The position numbers and the translations under genes are program-made. 24,937 nucleotides of DNA from the NCBI GenBank assembly GCA_023419515.1, contig JAEZXW010000070.1:1-24937 (forward strand). Direction: 5' to 3'. Below the pieces are notes generated by a model. The model worked only from the letters and a program-made list of their open reading frames with translations, was not told where the DNA came from and did not search any database. This DNA comes from Actinomycetes bacterium. GTDB lineage: Bacteria > Actinomycetota > Coriobacteriia > Coriobacteriales > JAEZXW01. Shown one piece after another: positions 15,777-23,157 of this stretch; the first letter of the stretch is position 1, and the number at the start of each line of letters is the position of its first letter.

Positions 15777-17237
15777 ATGGTTCAGACAACAGCATCTCAA
15801 CTGTCCGATCATCCTTCTGATGCTCCTCGTAAATCCGCAAAAAAACAAGTCCTCATTGTAGGCGGCGGTTATGCCGGAGTTTGTACTGCGATCAAGCTTG
15901 CAAAAAAGTCGGCGCAGCACAATTTTGACGTCACACTTGTGACTAAAGAACCCATGATGGATATGAAGATCGAGATCGATCTGGTGGTTCCCAACACGGC
16001 AGAACATGATTTTTGCCGAATTTGGCTGCCCGCACTTGCCAATCGCTACGGCTTTAAGCTAGTGCTTGCCAAGATGAACGGAATCGATACCGAAGCAAAG
16101 ACTATCTCAGTACTTCCATCACTCAATGCGATTCAAAAGGTGGCCGAAAAGCGCGAAGTCGCTGGTAACCTGGCTGCCCAAAAGCTGACGGCTCACCAGA
16201 TTGCCCCTGAAGGCAAGACAATCGATGAGCTCTATATCCCTTGTTACGAGGTAGAGCCCTATACCTTGAGCTACGATACTCTGGTTATGGCGGTTGGCGC
16301 TAACTGTTCTTGCCCGCCAATTGAGGGACTTGGTCAGTACGCCAGTACGATGTGGTGGGTGCACGACATCTCGACCTTTAAGAAAGAAGTCGAAGGTCGC
16401 CTACGTCTTGCTGTTGGTGAGATGAACGCCGAGATTCGCCGTAAACTCTTGACCTTTACGATTATTGGCGGCGGTGCAACGGGCGTTGAGATTTGCGGTC
16501 CGCTCGCTCAGTTTACCTACGCGCGCGCAAGCCGCATGGGCATCCCCGAGAGTGAGATTTCGATTCGCCTCATTGATGGCAACAATCATGTGCTCAAGCA
16601 ACTCGATGATTCTTTGCGCATCAAGGCAGATGAGCGTCTTAAGAAACTCGGTGTTGAGTTGGTGCTTAACACGCACGCCAAGCGTCTGACCGAGACCACC
16701 ATCGAACTCGATAATGGTATGACACTCGACCGAGGGCTTTGCCTTTTTGTTGGAGGTGCCCGCGTTGAGTCATGGGTGCATGATCTTGGTCTTGAGATGG
16801 AACAGGGTAGACTTGCAGTCAACGAAGACCTCACCCTTAAGAACCATCCCGACATCTATGTGGCTGGTGACGTGGCAGGATATATTGACGTTAAGCATGG
16901 CGCAAGTAGACCAACGCCGATGCTTGCACAGCATGCTATTCACCAGGCACAGCTCGTTGCCAAAAATATCCTTGCCGATTTTGCAAGGGGGGCTCACAAG
17001 GAATACGACGCCACGCTGCAGGGTGAGTTTGTCTCCATCGGCTATGGCTACAGTGTTGGTCATGCTCGCGGTATCAAGATTGCAGGACACCTTGGCGAGC
17101 TTGCCAAAAAGGGCTCATATGCGTTTTGCTGGTACAACATCGGCGGTATTCGATTGGTGCTTCAGCGCTGGCTTGAGTCTGCTGCGATGAAGCGCTACAC
17201 CATCAGGGCTCACCGTGGTTTTGCAAAGATTGACTAA
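15777..17237 (+). CDS. Type II NADH dehydrogenase-like FAD oxidoreductase (first of a tandem pair)
   Basis: This 486-residue protein belongs to the pyridine-nucleotide disulphide oxidoreductase fold, NDH-2 group. The FAD-binding motif IVGGGYAGVCTAIKLA is at 27-42, after a 20-residue Ser/Lys-rich N-terminus. The NAD(P)H-binding GGGATGVEICGPLAQ is in the middle, and the second FAD motif IYVAGDVAGY is near residue 360. NDH-2 enzymes pass electrons from NADH to quinone at the inner membrane face without pumping protons. The C-terminal region (GSYAFCWYNIGGIRLVLQRW) is aromatic and amphipathic, which would fit peripheral membrane binding. It carries an insertion of about 40 residues around 115-165 (KVAEKREVAGNL onward) that the second copy lacks. 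AAGGAG precedes the ATG. The electron acceptor is inferred from family only. Confidence 0.87.
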   Translation: MVQTTASQLSDHPSDAPRKSAKKQVLIVGGGYAGVCTAIKLAKKSAQHNFDVTLVTKEPMMDMKIEIDLVVPNTAEHDFCRIWLPALANRYGFKLVLAKMNGIDTEAKTISVLPSLNAIQKVAEKREVAGNLAAQKLTAHQIAPEGKTIDELYIPCYEVEPYTLSYDTLVMAVGANCSCPPIEGLGQYASTMWWVHDISTFKKEVEGRLRLAVGEMNAEIRRKLLTFTIIGGGATGVEICGPLAQFTYARASRMGIPESEISIRLIDGNNHVLKQLDDSLRIKADERLKKLGVELVLNTHAKRLTETTIELDNGMTLDRGLCLFVGGARVESWVHDLGLEMEQGRLAVNEDLTLKNHPDIYVAGDVAGYIDVKHGASRPTPMLAQHAIHQAQLVAKNILADFARGAHKEYDATLQGEFVSIGYGYSVGHARGIKIAGHLGELAKKGSYAFCWYNIGGIRLVLQRWLESAAMKRYTIRAHRGFAKID

Positions 17238-17318
17238 CAACTGAGCTGAGCAGCTGAGGCTAACCACTGGGACGAGCCGCACAGGCAAGCCGCTGATCAC
17301 AACCATGCGATACACGAC

Positions 17319-17356
17319 GAGGCGTCTGAATTTACTCTCAGGCGCCTCTTGTTATT
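17319..17356 (+). terminator. Terminator after the first NDH-2-like gene
   Basis: GAGGCGTCTGA (17319-17329) pairs with TCAGGCGCCTC (17338-17348) over 11 positions with one G-T pair and an 8-base loop, followed by TTGTTATT. It is a good hairpin with a modest T-tract. Confidence 0.65.
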
Positions 17357-17471
17357 GCCAAGACGCCTCGCTCGCGCCTTCTCGCGCACATTCTTCATAC
17401 GCTCTTATCGAAACGTTCACTCGCAGTGCGTCAAAAATCGCATGAATCACCTCATTTATCTCGCGCCAAGC

Positions 17472-17500
17472 GTGAAGTTATCGAGCAAATCAAGTACGAT
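17472..17500 (+). promoter_or_regulatory. Candidate promoter of the second NDH-2-like gene
   Basis: GTGAAG and TACGAT are spaced by 17 bases, about 50 bases before the chosen start at 17552. The match is weak, but position and spacing are right, and the upstream terminator implies that a separate promoter is needed. Confidence 0.3.
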
Positions 17501-17551
17501 TAGTGGGCTTTACTGATGTCCAGTGCTTGTCACAGAAGGGTGCTTTGCTCT

Positions 17552-18865
17552 ATGGCTACTCAAAAGCAGCATCGTGTTGTATGCGTCGGTGGCGGTTATG
17601 GAAATCTAACCGCTATTTCACAGTTGCTTCGCTATCGAAACCCTCAGGATGGCATCTCAATTACGCTTATTGATCCACAGGCGTATCAGGAGAGCCGCTC
17701 AGAAATCGATACCGTTGTTGCATTTGGTACAAACCCCGATTTTGTTCGTATTTGGTTTAAGGATATTTACCGCGGCACCGATGTCTGTGTGGTTCAAGGC
17801 GCCATGGATGGCCTTGATACCAAGAATCATACTGTTCGCGTTTCGCTGAATAACGGCCAGGAGTGCGATTTTTCATACGATACCCTTGTGCTTGGTTTAG
17901 GAGCCGAGGCAAGTATGCCGCCGATCAAGGGTCTTAGAGAAAACGCCCTTGCCATGTGGTCCCTGCGTGATCTTGAGGTTTATCGTCAAGAGATCGAGGA
18001 TCGTGTGATGGAGGCGGTCTATGAGGGTGATGCTCAAAAGCGTCGCGATCTTTTGACTTTCTCGATTGTTGGTGCTGGTGCAACCGGCATTGAGGTCGTT
18101 GGCCCATTGGTTGAGTCTATGCGTCGTCGTTGCGTACGCACGGGTCTTGATATGCGCGAGGTCACTATCAACCTGCTCGATGGTACTGAGCACGTCCTGC
18201 AAAATAATCTGTCGCCCGATCAGCAGGTGATTGCCGATGAGTACATTAAGAATCTCGGTGTCAACCTTTTCATGGGCAGCTTTGTCGATGAGGTCACCGA
18301 AGACGAGATCATCCTGCAAAACGGTACCCGCGTAAAAAGCGGTTTACTGCTCTTTGCTGGCGGCGCTAAAACCCCTGAGTATGTTTGTGATTGGGGCTTG
18401 CCAACCGATCGCTGTCGTATCGTTGTTAACGATGATCTTACGGTTGCTTCTACGGGCACTGAGTCCGGTGTCGATGTGACGGGCATCTATGCTCTGGGCG
18501 ATTGCGCTGCTCAGACCTTTGAGGGCGAGACGATGCCGCACGCTTTACTCGCGCAGCACGCCATGCATCAGGGTATTTACGTGGCAAAAAACATCATCGC
18601 TGATATTCGTGGCACCGAGCACAAGACCTATGGTGGTACCCTGCTCGGTCAGCTTGTGAGTGTTGGCAGCCGCTATGCCATCGGCTGGATTCCCGGCATG
18701 AATGTTCGTGGATCGCTTGCCATTCTCATCAAGCACAGCTCGTTTGCGCTCTACTGGTACTATTGCGGCGGTCCTAAGTTTGCTGCTCAGCGTTGGATGG
18801 AGCTTGCTCGCATGACGCGCTATGCAACGACGTTTCCATCAAAACCTCAGTACTACTTTAAGTAA
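17552..18865 (+). CDS. Type II NADH dehydrogenase-like FAD oxidoreductase (second of a tandem pair)
   Basis: This 437-residue paralogue of the preceding gene shares the order of motifs: VVCVGGGYGNLTAISQLL at the N-terminus, VGAGATGIEVVGPLVE in the middle, IYALGDCAAQ near residue 315, and a matching aromatic tail (SFALYWYYCGGPKFAAQRWMEL). The start at 17552 is preferred because AGAAGGG lies 11 bases upstream. An in-frame ATG at 17516 would add 12 residues and has no RBS. The first dinucleotide-binding motif reads GGGYGN, so the third glycine of GxGxxG is asparagine. It should use FAD and NAD(P)H like the family, but specificity or acceptor may differ from copy one. It is separately transcribed to judge from the terminators on both sides. 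Confidence 0.86.
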   Translation: MATQKQHRVVCVGGGYGNLTAISQLLRYRNPQDGISITLIDPQAYQESRSEIDTVVAFGTNPDFVRIWFKDIYRGTDVCVVQGAMDGLDTKNHTVRVSLNNGQECDFSYDTLVLGLGAEASMPPIKGLRENALAMWSLRDLEVYRQEIEDRVMEAVYEGDAQKRRDLLTFSIVGAGATGIEVVGPLVESMRRRCVRTGLDMREVTINLLDGTEHVLQNNLSPDQQVIADEYIKNLGVNLFMGSFVDEVTEDEIILQNGTRVKSGLLLFAGGAKTPEYVCDWGLPTDRCRIVVNDDLTVASTGTESGVDVTGIYALGDCAAQTFEGETMPHALLAQHAMHQGIYVAKNIIADIRGTEHKTYGGTLLGQLVSVGSRYAIGWIPGMNVRGSLAILIKHSSFALYWYYCGGPKFAAQRWMELARMTRYATTFPSKPQYYFK

Positions 18866-19005
18866 TCTGTATTGACCTGTATCGAGCGATGAGTGATCGA
18901 GTGCTTATGAAGCTTCATCCAGTAGAAGCTAAGATTTACCCGAGAAACCCGTGGTTTTGTCGTTCGATAAGGTTATAAATGATGTAAAATCTTTTGAACC
19001 ACCTC

Positions 19006-19039
19006 TACCCCCGGTAAGCTACTATCGGGGGTATTTTTT
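19006..19039 (+). terminator. Rho-independent terminator upstream of nrdJ
   Basis: TACCCCCG (19006-19013) pairs with CGGGGGTA (19026-19033) and is followed by six T. It lies about 140 bases after the second NDH-2-like gene. Confidence 0.82.
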
Positions 19040-19152
19040 ATTGCCAAAGCTCCTCTGAGCAGCTCACACACATGTCAAGGCAACGTTACACGAATACCAC
19101 CGTAATCAAGCGAATCCTGGGCTTTTGTTGGCAATGCTTCAAATACCACAAA

Positions 19153-19168
19153 ATACAATAAATAGTGA
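19153..19168 (+). promoter_or_regulatory. NrdR box-like site 1
   Basis: ATACAATAAATAGTGA matches 13 of 16 positions of the published NrdR box acaCwAtATaTwGtgt. NrdR represses ribonucleotide reductase genes when dATP is high. Confidence 0.6.
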
Positions 19169-19184
19169 TGGTGATTATCTAGAG

Positions 19185-19200
19185 ACGCAATATAGTGTAT
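19185..19200 (+). promoter_or_regulatory. NrdR box-like site 2
   Basis: ACGCAATATAGTGTAT also matches 13 of 16 NrdR box positions. It starts 32 bases after site 1, about three helical turns, which is the usual spacing of paired NrdR boxes, and ends 63 bases before the nrdJ start. Confidence 0.62.
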
Positions 19201-19247
19201 GTCCGACCTATGTGGCACGATATTATATCCAAGGTTATTTAATCGAT

Positions 19248-19257
19248 GGAGGAAGGG
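19248..19257 (+). promoter_or_regulatory. Ribosome binding site that sets the nrdJ start
   Basis: GGAGGAAGGG ends six bases before the ATG at 19264. An upstream in-frame ATG at 19246 overlaps this site and so cannot be the main start. Confidence 0.75.
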
Positions 19258-19263
19258 TCAACA

Positions 19264-22200
19264 ATGGCAGCTCAGCTTGGCGATATTATCAAGCGCTATT
19301 ACACGGGCGATCTTGACAAACAAACAGATAAAACCGTGTACGATCTTTTTGAATGGGAACTGCGCGACGTCTATCTCACTGACTACAAGACTGGTCGCGT
19401 TCTCGTTGACATGAAGGGGCTTGAATTTCCCAAGGGCTTTTCGCAAAATGCTGTCGACATTGTTGCTTCAAAGTACTTTCGCAAGGCTGGCGTGCCACAG
19501 ACCGGTCATGAGACGAGCTTTAAGCAGCTTGTTCATCGCATGGTCGACTTTTGGGTGGCGGCACTCATTGACGAAGGCATGGTGCAAGAGGGCGAGGAGT
19601 CGCAGATCCTCTATGACGAACTTGCCTATTTGCTGATCTCTCAGCGCTTTGCCCCTAACTCACCTCAGTGGTTTAACACTGGTTTGCATCGTGCTTATGG
19701 CATCAAGGGCACTTCAAACGAGACTTTCTACTACGATCCTGAGTTAAAGAAAGTCGTACCGAGCGTTGATGCCTACACGCGCACCCAGGCATCTGCTTGC
19801 TTTATCATCTCGGTTGCCGATACCCTGCTCGGTCCTCACTCCATCACCGAGGAATACGTCACTGAGACCAAACTTTTTAAGGGCGGCTCTGGTACAGGTT
19901 CAAACTTCTCAACCATTCGCGCCGAGGGCGAGGCACTTTCTGGCGGCGGTGTATCCAGCGGTTTGATGAGCTTTTTGCGCGGTCTTGACCGTAACGCTGG
20001 TGCTATCAAGAGCGGCGGTACCACCCGTCGTGCTGCAAAGATGGTCTGCCTTGACATCGATCATCCCGATATTGAGCAGTTTGTTAACTGGAAGGCAGAA
20101 GAAGAGGATAAGGCACTCGCCCTCATGAAGATGGGCTACGACGCTTCGATCGACGGCGAGGCATACCAGACTGTCTCGGGTCAAAACTCCAATAACTCCC
20201 TGCGCATCTCGGACGACTTTATGCGCAAGGTCGTGAATCTCGAGAACGATCCAGATGCAATGCATCAGCTTAAAGGCCGTGTTGACTCCAAGGTGGATCG
20301 CGAGATTTCGGTCAAGAGCCTCTGGGATCAGATCAACCAGGCAGCCTGGCGCTGTGCTGATCCAGCTCCGCAGTTTAGCGACATCTTCAACGCATGGCAT
20401 ACCTGCCCAGCGGGCGAGGATGGCAAGCTTGGTGCTAAGCACAACATGCTCAATTCCACGAACCCCTGTGGTGAGTATGCGTTTTTGGATGACACGAGCT
20501 GCAACCTTGCATCCATCAATGTCTATCGCTTCTACGATCCAGCGACCGAACGCTTTGACCTTATGGGCTACAAGCACGCAGTTGCCCTTGTTCAGCTGGC
20601 GCTTGAGGCATCTATTGTGTGGGGACAGTTCCCAACCGAGGATGTTGCTCGTCGCACCTATCTCTTCCGCACCACAGGTCTGGGTATGGCAAACCTCGCA
20701 TCGCTCCTCATGGTTAAGGGCCTGGCATACGATTCGCACGAGGCGCGCACCTTTGCGGCAGCGCTTACGGGTATTTTGACCGGTATGTCGTATGAGGTTT
20801 CTGCACTTGAGGCAGCTCAGGTCGGTGCGTTTGAGAGCTATGAAATCAACCGCGATCACATGATGCGCGTTATCCGCAACCACGCTCGTGTTGCTGGTGC
20901 TCGCACCGATGAATATGAGGGCTTGGGCTATGCCCCGTTTGAGGTTGACCACGATCTTCTTAAAGATTTGGGCGAGGAGGAGCTTTCCAACGAGCTCAAG
21001 CGCGTTTGGGCTGCTGCAGAGGAGTATGGTGACAAGTTTGGTTACCGCAATGCGCAAGTCTCAGTCATGGCGCCGACCGGTACGATCAGCTTTGCGATGG
21101 ACTGCGGCGCTACCTCAATCGAGCCATTCTTTACGCATATCAGCTACAAGAAGCTCGTCGGTGGTGGCTCGATGGTCATTTCAAACCCCGTGATTGGTGA
21201 GGCTTTGCACCACTTGGGTTATGCAGAGAACGAGATCGAGGCAATTGAGGAGTATATCTCTCGCAAGAACGATGAAGGCATGTTGATCGACGGCAAGATC
21301 GAAGGCGCACCGTATCTTAAGGATGAGGATCTCGCCATTTTTGATACGACAAACGTCTGTGGCTCTGGCGTGCGCTACATTAAGCCAGAAGGTCACGTCC
21401 TCATGGTGGCTGCGCTGACGCCGCTTGTATCAGGTGCAATTTCTAAGACGGTTAACCTGCCTAAGAGTGCAACGGTCGAGGACTTTAAGAACGTGCTCGT
21501 GCTCTCATGGCAAACTGGTGTTAAGGGTATTACGCTTTATCGCGATGGATCCAAGGTTGCTCAGCCGCTCAATAACTCACTTGAGGATGTTGCAAGCGCA
21601 GATGACCTTGAAAACATGAGCTACCAGGCACTGCTTGATTATGCCAAGCAGGCAAAGCAGATCGTTGATGGTCGTGCTCCGCTGCCTTCAAAACGCCGTA
21701 AAATTGTGGGTATCCGTGGTGGTCACACCCATCCCGCTCAGATTGATGGCATTAAAATCTATACGACGGTCAATCGTGATGAACAAGGTAATATTGCCGA
21801 GATCTACATGACAACCGATCGTGAGGGAACCACGATCATGGGTCTGCTCAACTCGCTTTCAAAGACGATTTCGGTCATGCTGCAGTACGGTATTCCAGCA
21901 CAATCAATCTCTAAGATGCTGCGTGCTCAGCAGTACGAACCCTATGGATTTGTCCAGCGTCATCCCTACATTAAGTACGTAACGAGTATCTCAGATCTTA
22001 TCTCTAAGATTATCGACATTGAGGTGGGCGATTTTAGCCGTTGCCAGGTTAAGCCTTCGGCAGAAGATGCTTTTGTGAGTACATATAGTGCGCTGAGCGC
22101 GGCTTCGAGTGTTGCTTCGGGTGCGGTAAGTGCTGCTGAGAACTTTGCTGACACCGAAGAGACATCTGCCCAGTTTCAAGAGCTGATCGCTCAAAAAGAG

Positions 22201-22410
22201 GATGAGCTTCGTGATGATGAGGGTACTGCGTTTGAGGCAGAAGACCCTTTTACGCAAAGTTTCATTCATGAGGGTGCAAAAGAAGCAGCTTTGCATGGCC
22301 AGCGTCTGTACGATGGCTCAACCTGCCCGACCTGTTCGTCAACGAGGCTGGTGCAAAACGGCACCTGCAAGGTTTGCCTTGATTGTGGATCAACCACGGG
22401 CTGCTCGTAG
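19264..22410 (+). CDS. nrdJ: Vitamin B12-dependent (class II) ribonucleotide reductase NrdJ
   Basis: NrdJ reduces ribonucleotides to deoxyribonucleotides using adenosylcobalamin to start the radical, and so works with or without oxygen. The 1048-residue protein has the conserved active-site segment NPCGEYAFLDDTSCNLASIN (N400, C402, E404), the upstream redox-Cys region QASACFIISV, FKGGSGTGSNFSTIRAEG, and the phosphate loop APTGTISFAMDCGATSIEP. The length and the Cys-rich C-terminal tail (CPTCSS, CKVCLDCG, GCS) fit the large actinobacterial/Thermotoga-like NrdJ, whose tail shuttles electrons from thioredoxin. A Ser/Ala-rich linker (about residues 935-975) precedes the tail. No NrdAB or NrdDG is in the window. 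Paired NrdR boxes upstream imply dATP-linked repression. Confidence 0.95.
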   Translation: MAAQLGDIIKRYYTGDLDKQTDKTVYDLFEWELRDVYLTDYKTGRVLVDMKGLEFPKGFSQNAVDIVASKYFRKAGVPQTGHETSFKQLVHRMVDFWVAALIDEGMVQEGEESQILYDELAYLLISQRFAPNSPQWFNTGLHRAYGIKGTSNETFYYDPELKKVVPSVDAYTRTQASACFIISVADTLLGPHSITEEYVTETKLFKGGSGTGSNFSTIRAEGEALSGGGVSSGLMSFLRGLDRNAGAIKSGGTTRRAAKMVCLDIDHPDIEQFVNWKAEEEDKALALMKMGYDASIDGEAYQTVSGQNSNNSLRISDDFMRKVVNLENDPDAMHQLKGRVDSKVDREISVKSLWDQINQAAWRCADPAPQFSDIFNAWHTCPAGEDGKLGAKHNMLNSTNPCGEYAFLDDTSCNLASINVYRFYDPATERFDLMGYKHAVALVQLALEASIVWGQFPTEDVARRTYLFRTTGLGMANLASLLMVKGLAYDSHEARTFAAALTGILTGMSYEVSALEAAQVGAFESYEINRDHMMRVIRNHARVAGARTDEYEGLGYAPFEVDHDLLKDLGEEELSNELKRVWAAAEEYGDKFGYRNAQVSVMAPTGTISFAMDCGATSIEPFFTHISYKKLVGGGSMVISNPVIGEALHHLGYAENEIEAIEEYISRKNDEGMLIDGKIEGAPYLKDEDLAIFDTTNVCGSGVRYIKPEGHVLMVAALTPLVSGAISKTVNLPKSATVEDFKNVLVLSWQTGVKGITLYRDGSKVAQPLNNSLEDVASADDLENMSYQALLDYAKQAKQIVDGRAPLPSKRRKIVGIRGGHTHPAQIDGIKIYTTVNRDEQGNIAEIYMTTDREGTTIMGLLNSLSKTISVMLQYGIPAQSISKMLRAQQYEPYGFVQRHPYIKYVTSISDLISKIIDIEVGDFSRCQVKPSAEDAFVSTYSALSAASSVASGAVSAAENFADTEETSAQFQELIAQKEDELRDDEGTAFEAEDPFTQSFIHEGAKEAALHGQRLYDGSTCPTCSSTRLVQNGTCKVCLDCGSTTGCS

Positions 22411-22592
22411 AGAGCCACACGTGCGAGGCTGGGTGAGCAGCGCTCGATCCTGACGCCAATGAGACGGATGAGGCGCATCGCAGCCGATCGCAGTCGTGGT
22501 TGCAGCAACGGTCAGCCACAGCTGCAGCTATAACCAAAACTTAACCTTCATCACCTCACGGCAATGCCGCAGGTTTATGGGGATATAGCGGG

Positions 22593-22629
22593 GTCACTCT
22601 TGCAGGTTGAAACAACTTGCAAGAGTGAC
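22593..22629. repeat. Near-perfect 17-bp inverted repeat
   Basis: GTCACTCTTGCA (22593-22604) is complementary to TGCAAGAGTGAC (22618-22629). Inside, G-T and GTTG/CAAC pairs extend the stem to 17 bp with an AAA loop. It lies about 180 bases after nrdJ and has no T-run. The right arm overlaps the -35 of the tRNA-Glu promoter. Confidence 0.85.
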
Positions 22630-22645
22630 TTACTTTATGGATAAT
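22617..22645 (+). promoter_or_regulatory. Promoter of the tRNA-Glu pair
   Basis: TTGCAA (22617-22622) and GATAAT (22640-22645) are 17 bases apart. Predicted transcription start is about 30 bases before the first tRNA-Glu. Confidence 0.5.
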
Positions 22646-22682
22646 CTAGTTTCGCACGCGACAGAGCATGCAGAGAAGCTGT

Positions 22683-22757
22683 GGCGCCATCGTCTATCGG
22701 TTAGGACATCGCCCTTTCAAGGCGGAAAGGCGGGTTCGACTCCCGCTGGCGCTGCCA
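22683..22757 (+). tRNA. tRNA-Glu (anticodon TTC), copy 1
   Basis: This is a 75-nt tRNA with CCA encoded. The acceptor GGCGCCA pairs with TGGCGCT, with a G-T first pair. The D arm is GTCTATCGGTTAGGAC, and the anticodon loop CTTTCAA gives TTC. The T arm is CGGGTTCGACTCCCG. It is identical to copy 2, 28 bases downstream. Confidence 0.96.
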
Positions 22758-22785
22758 GATTTTTCTGCTGCCGCTCAAGCGATGT

Positions 22786-22860
22786 GGCGCCATCGTCTAT
22801 CGGTTAGGACATCGCCCTTTCAAGGCGGAAAGGCGGGTTCGACTCCCGCTGGCGCTGCCA
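22786..22860 (+). tRNA. tRNA-Glu (anticodon TTC), copy 2
   Basis: This is an exact 75-base duplicate of copy 1, followed by its own terminator. The two are probably one transcript. Confidence 0.96.
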
Positions 22861-22875
22861 TACTTGTCAATCTCG

Positions 22876-22918
22876 CTCTCCGCTTTCGTACCTGCGCGTT
22901 TGCGGGGAGTTGTTTTTT
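22876..22918 (+). terminator. Terminator after the tRNA-Glu pair
   Basis: CTCTCCGC (22876-22883) pairs with GCGGGGAG (22902-22909) with one G-T pair and an 18-base loop, followed by TTGTTTTTT. Confidence 0.65.
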
Positions 22919-22932
22919 AAGTGGCATGGGTG

Positions 22933-22975
22933 GTACAAGCGATAGCGGTATAAGCGGTATCAGCGATACATGCGA
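22933..22975. repeat. Imperfect 9-base tandem repeat
   Basis: Three to four degenerate units of the form GTATnAGCG / ATACATGCG lie between the tRNA-Glu terminator and tRNA-Glu(CTC). The array is short and may be simple slippage. Confidence 0.4.
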
Positions 22976-22995
22976 CGTCAGTGGCACCAAGATTT

Positions 22996-23071
22996 GCCCC
23001 CATCGTCTAGCGGTCAAGGACGCCTGACCCTCAGTCAGGAAACGGAGATTCAAATTCTTCTGGGGGCACCA
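22996..23071 (+). tRNA. tRNA-Glu (anticodon CTC), with unusual C33
   Basis: This is a 76-nt tRNA with CCA encoded. The acceptor GCCCCCA pairs perfectly with TGGGGGC, and the D arm is GTCT...GGAC. The anticodon stem is CCTGA/TCAGG with loop CCCTCAG, giving anticodon CTC for GAG codons. Position 33 is C, where tRNAs almost always have U. The T stem GGAGA/TCTTC includes a G-T pair. It may still be functional, but it has drifted relative to the TTC copies. Confidence 0.85.
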
Positions 23072-23146
23072 TTTTTATCACGATGGTCACGCTGTTGATC
23101 GTCACCGCAATCACGATGGCTGCTTTCGTATGGTACGACGCAAGTC

Positions 23147-23153
23147 AAGGAGG
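23147..23153 (+). promoter_or_regulatory. Ribosome binding site that sets the flavodoxin start
   Basis: A perfect AAGGAGG ends four bases before the ATG at 23158. It decides against the upstream frame start at 23083, which lies only 12 bases after tRNA-Glu(CTC). Confidence 0.75.
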
Positions 23154-23157
23154 ATAC

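Larger units (their letters stand above)
17238..17551 (+). other. Gap between the two NDH-2-like genes
   Basis: This 314-base stretch has no gene. It holds a terminator (17319-17356), a second copy of the complementary arm of that terminator (17362-17369), and a candidate promoter (17472-17500). The rest shows no structure I can name. Confidence 0.6.
18866..19263 (+). other. Gap before nrdJ
   Basis: This 398-base stretch has no convincing gene. It holds the terminator of the upstream flavoprotein gene (19006-19039), two NrdR-box-like sites (19153-19168 and 19185-19200) and the nrdJ RBS. No cobalamin riboswitch core was recognised. Confidence 0.65.

Noticed and set aside
18866..19263. Cobalamin riboswitch before the B12-dependent reductase
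   Set aside because: No B12-box-like core or long structured leader is visible; the gap is explained by a terminator and NrdR-like boxes.
19909..21057. 382-codon open frame antisense to nrdJ
   Set aside because: It lies wholly inside nrdJ, has a composition shaped by the sense codons, shows no recognisable domain and has no promoter or RBS context.
22683..22860. 75-base tandem duplicate as a CRISPR-like or transposon repeat
   Set aside because: Both units fold as complete tRNA-Glu genes, and only two copies exist.
23083..23157. Hydrophobic N-terminal extension of the flavodoxin
   Set aside because: It would start 12 bases after a tRNA gene with no RBS, while a perfect AAGGAGG marks the ATG at 23158.
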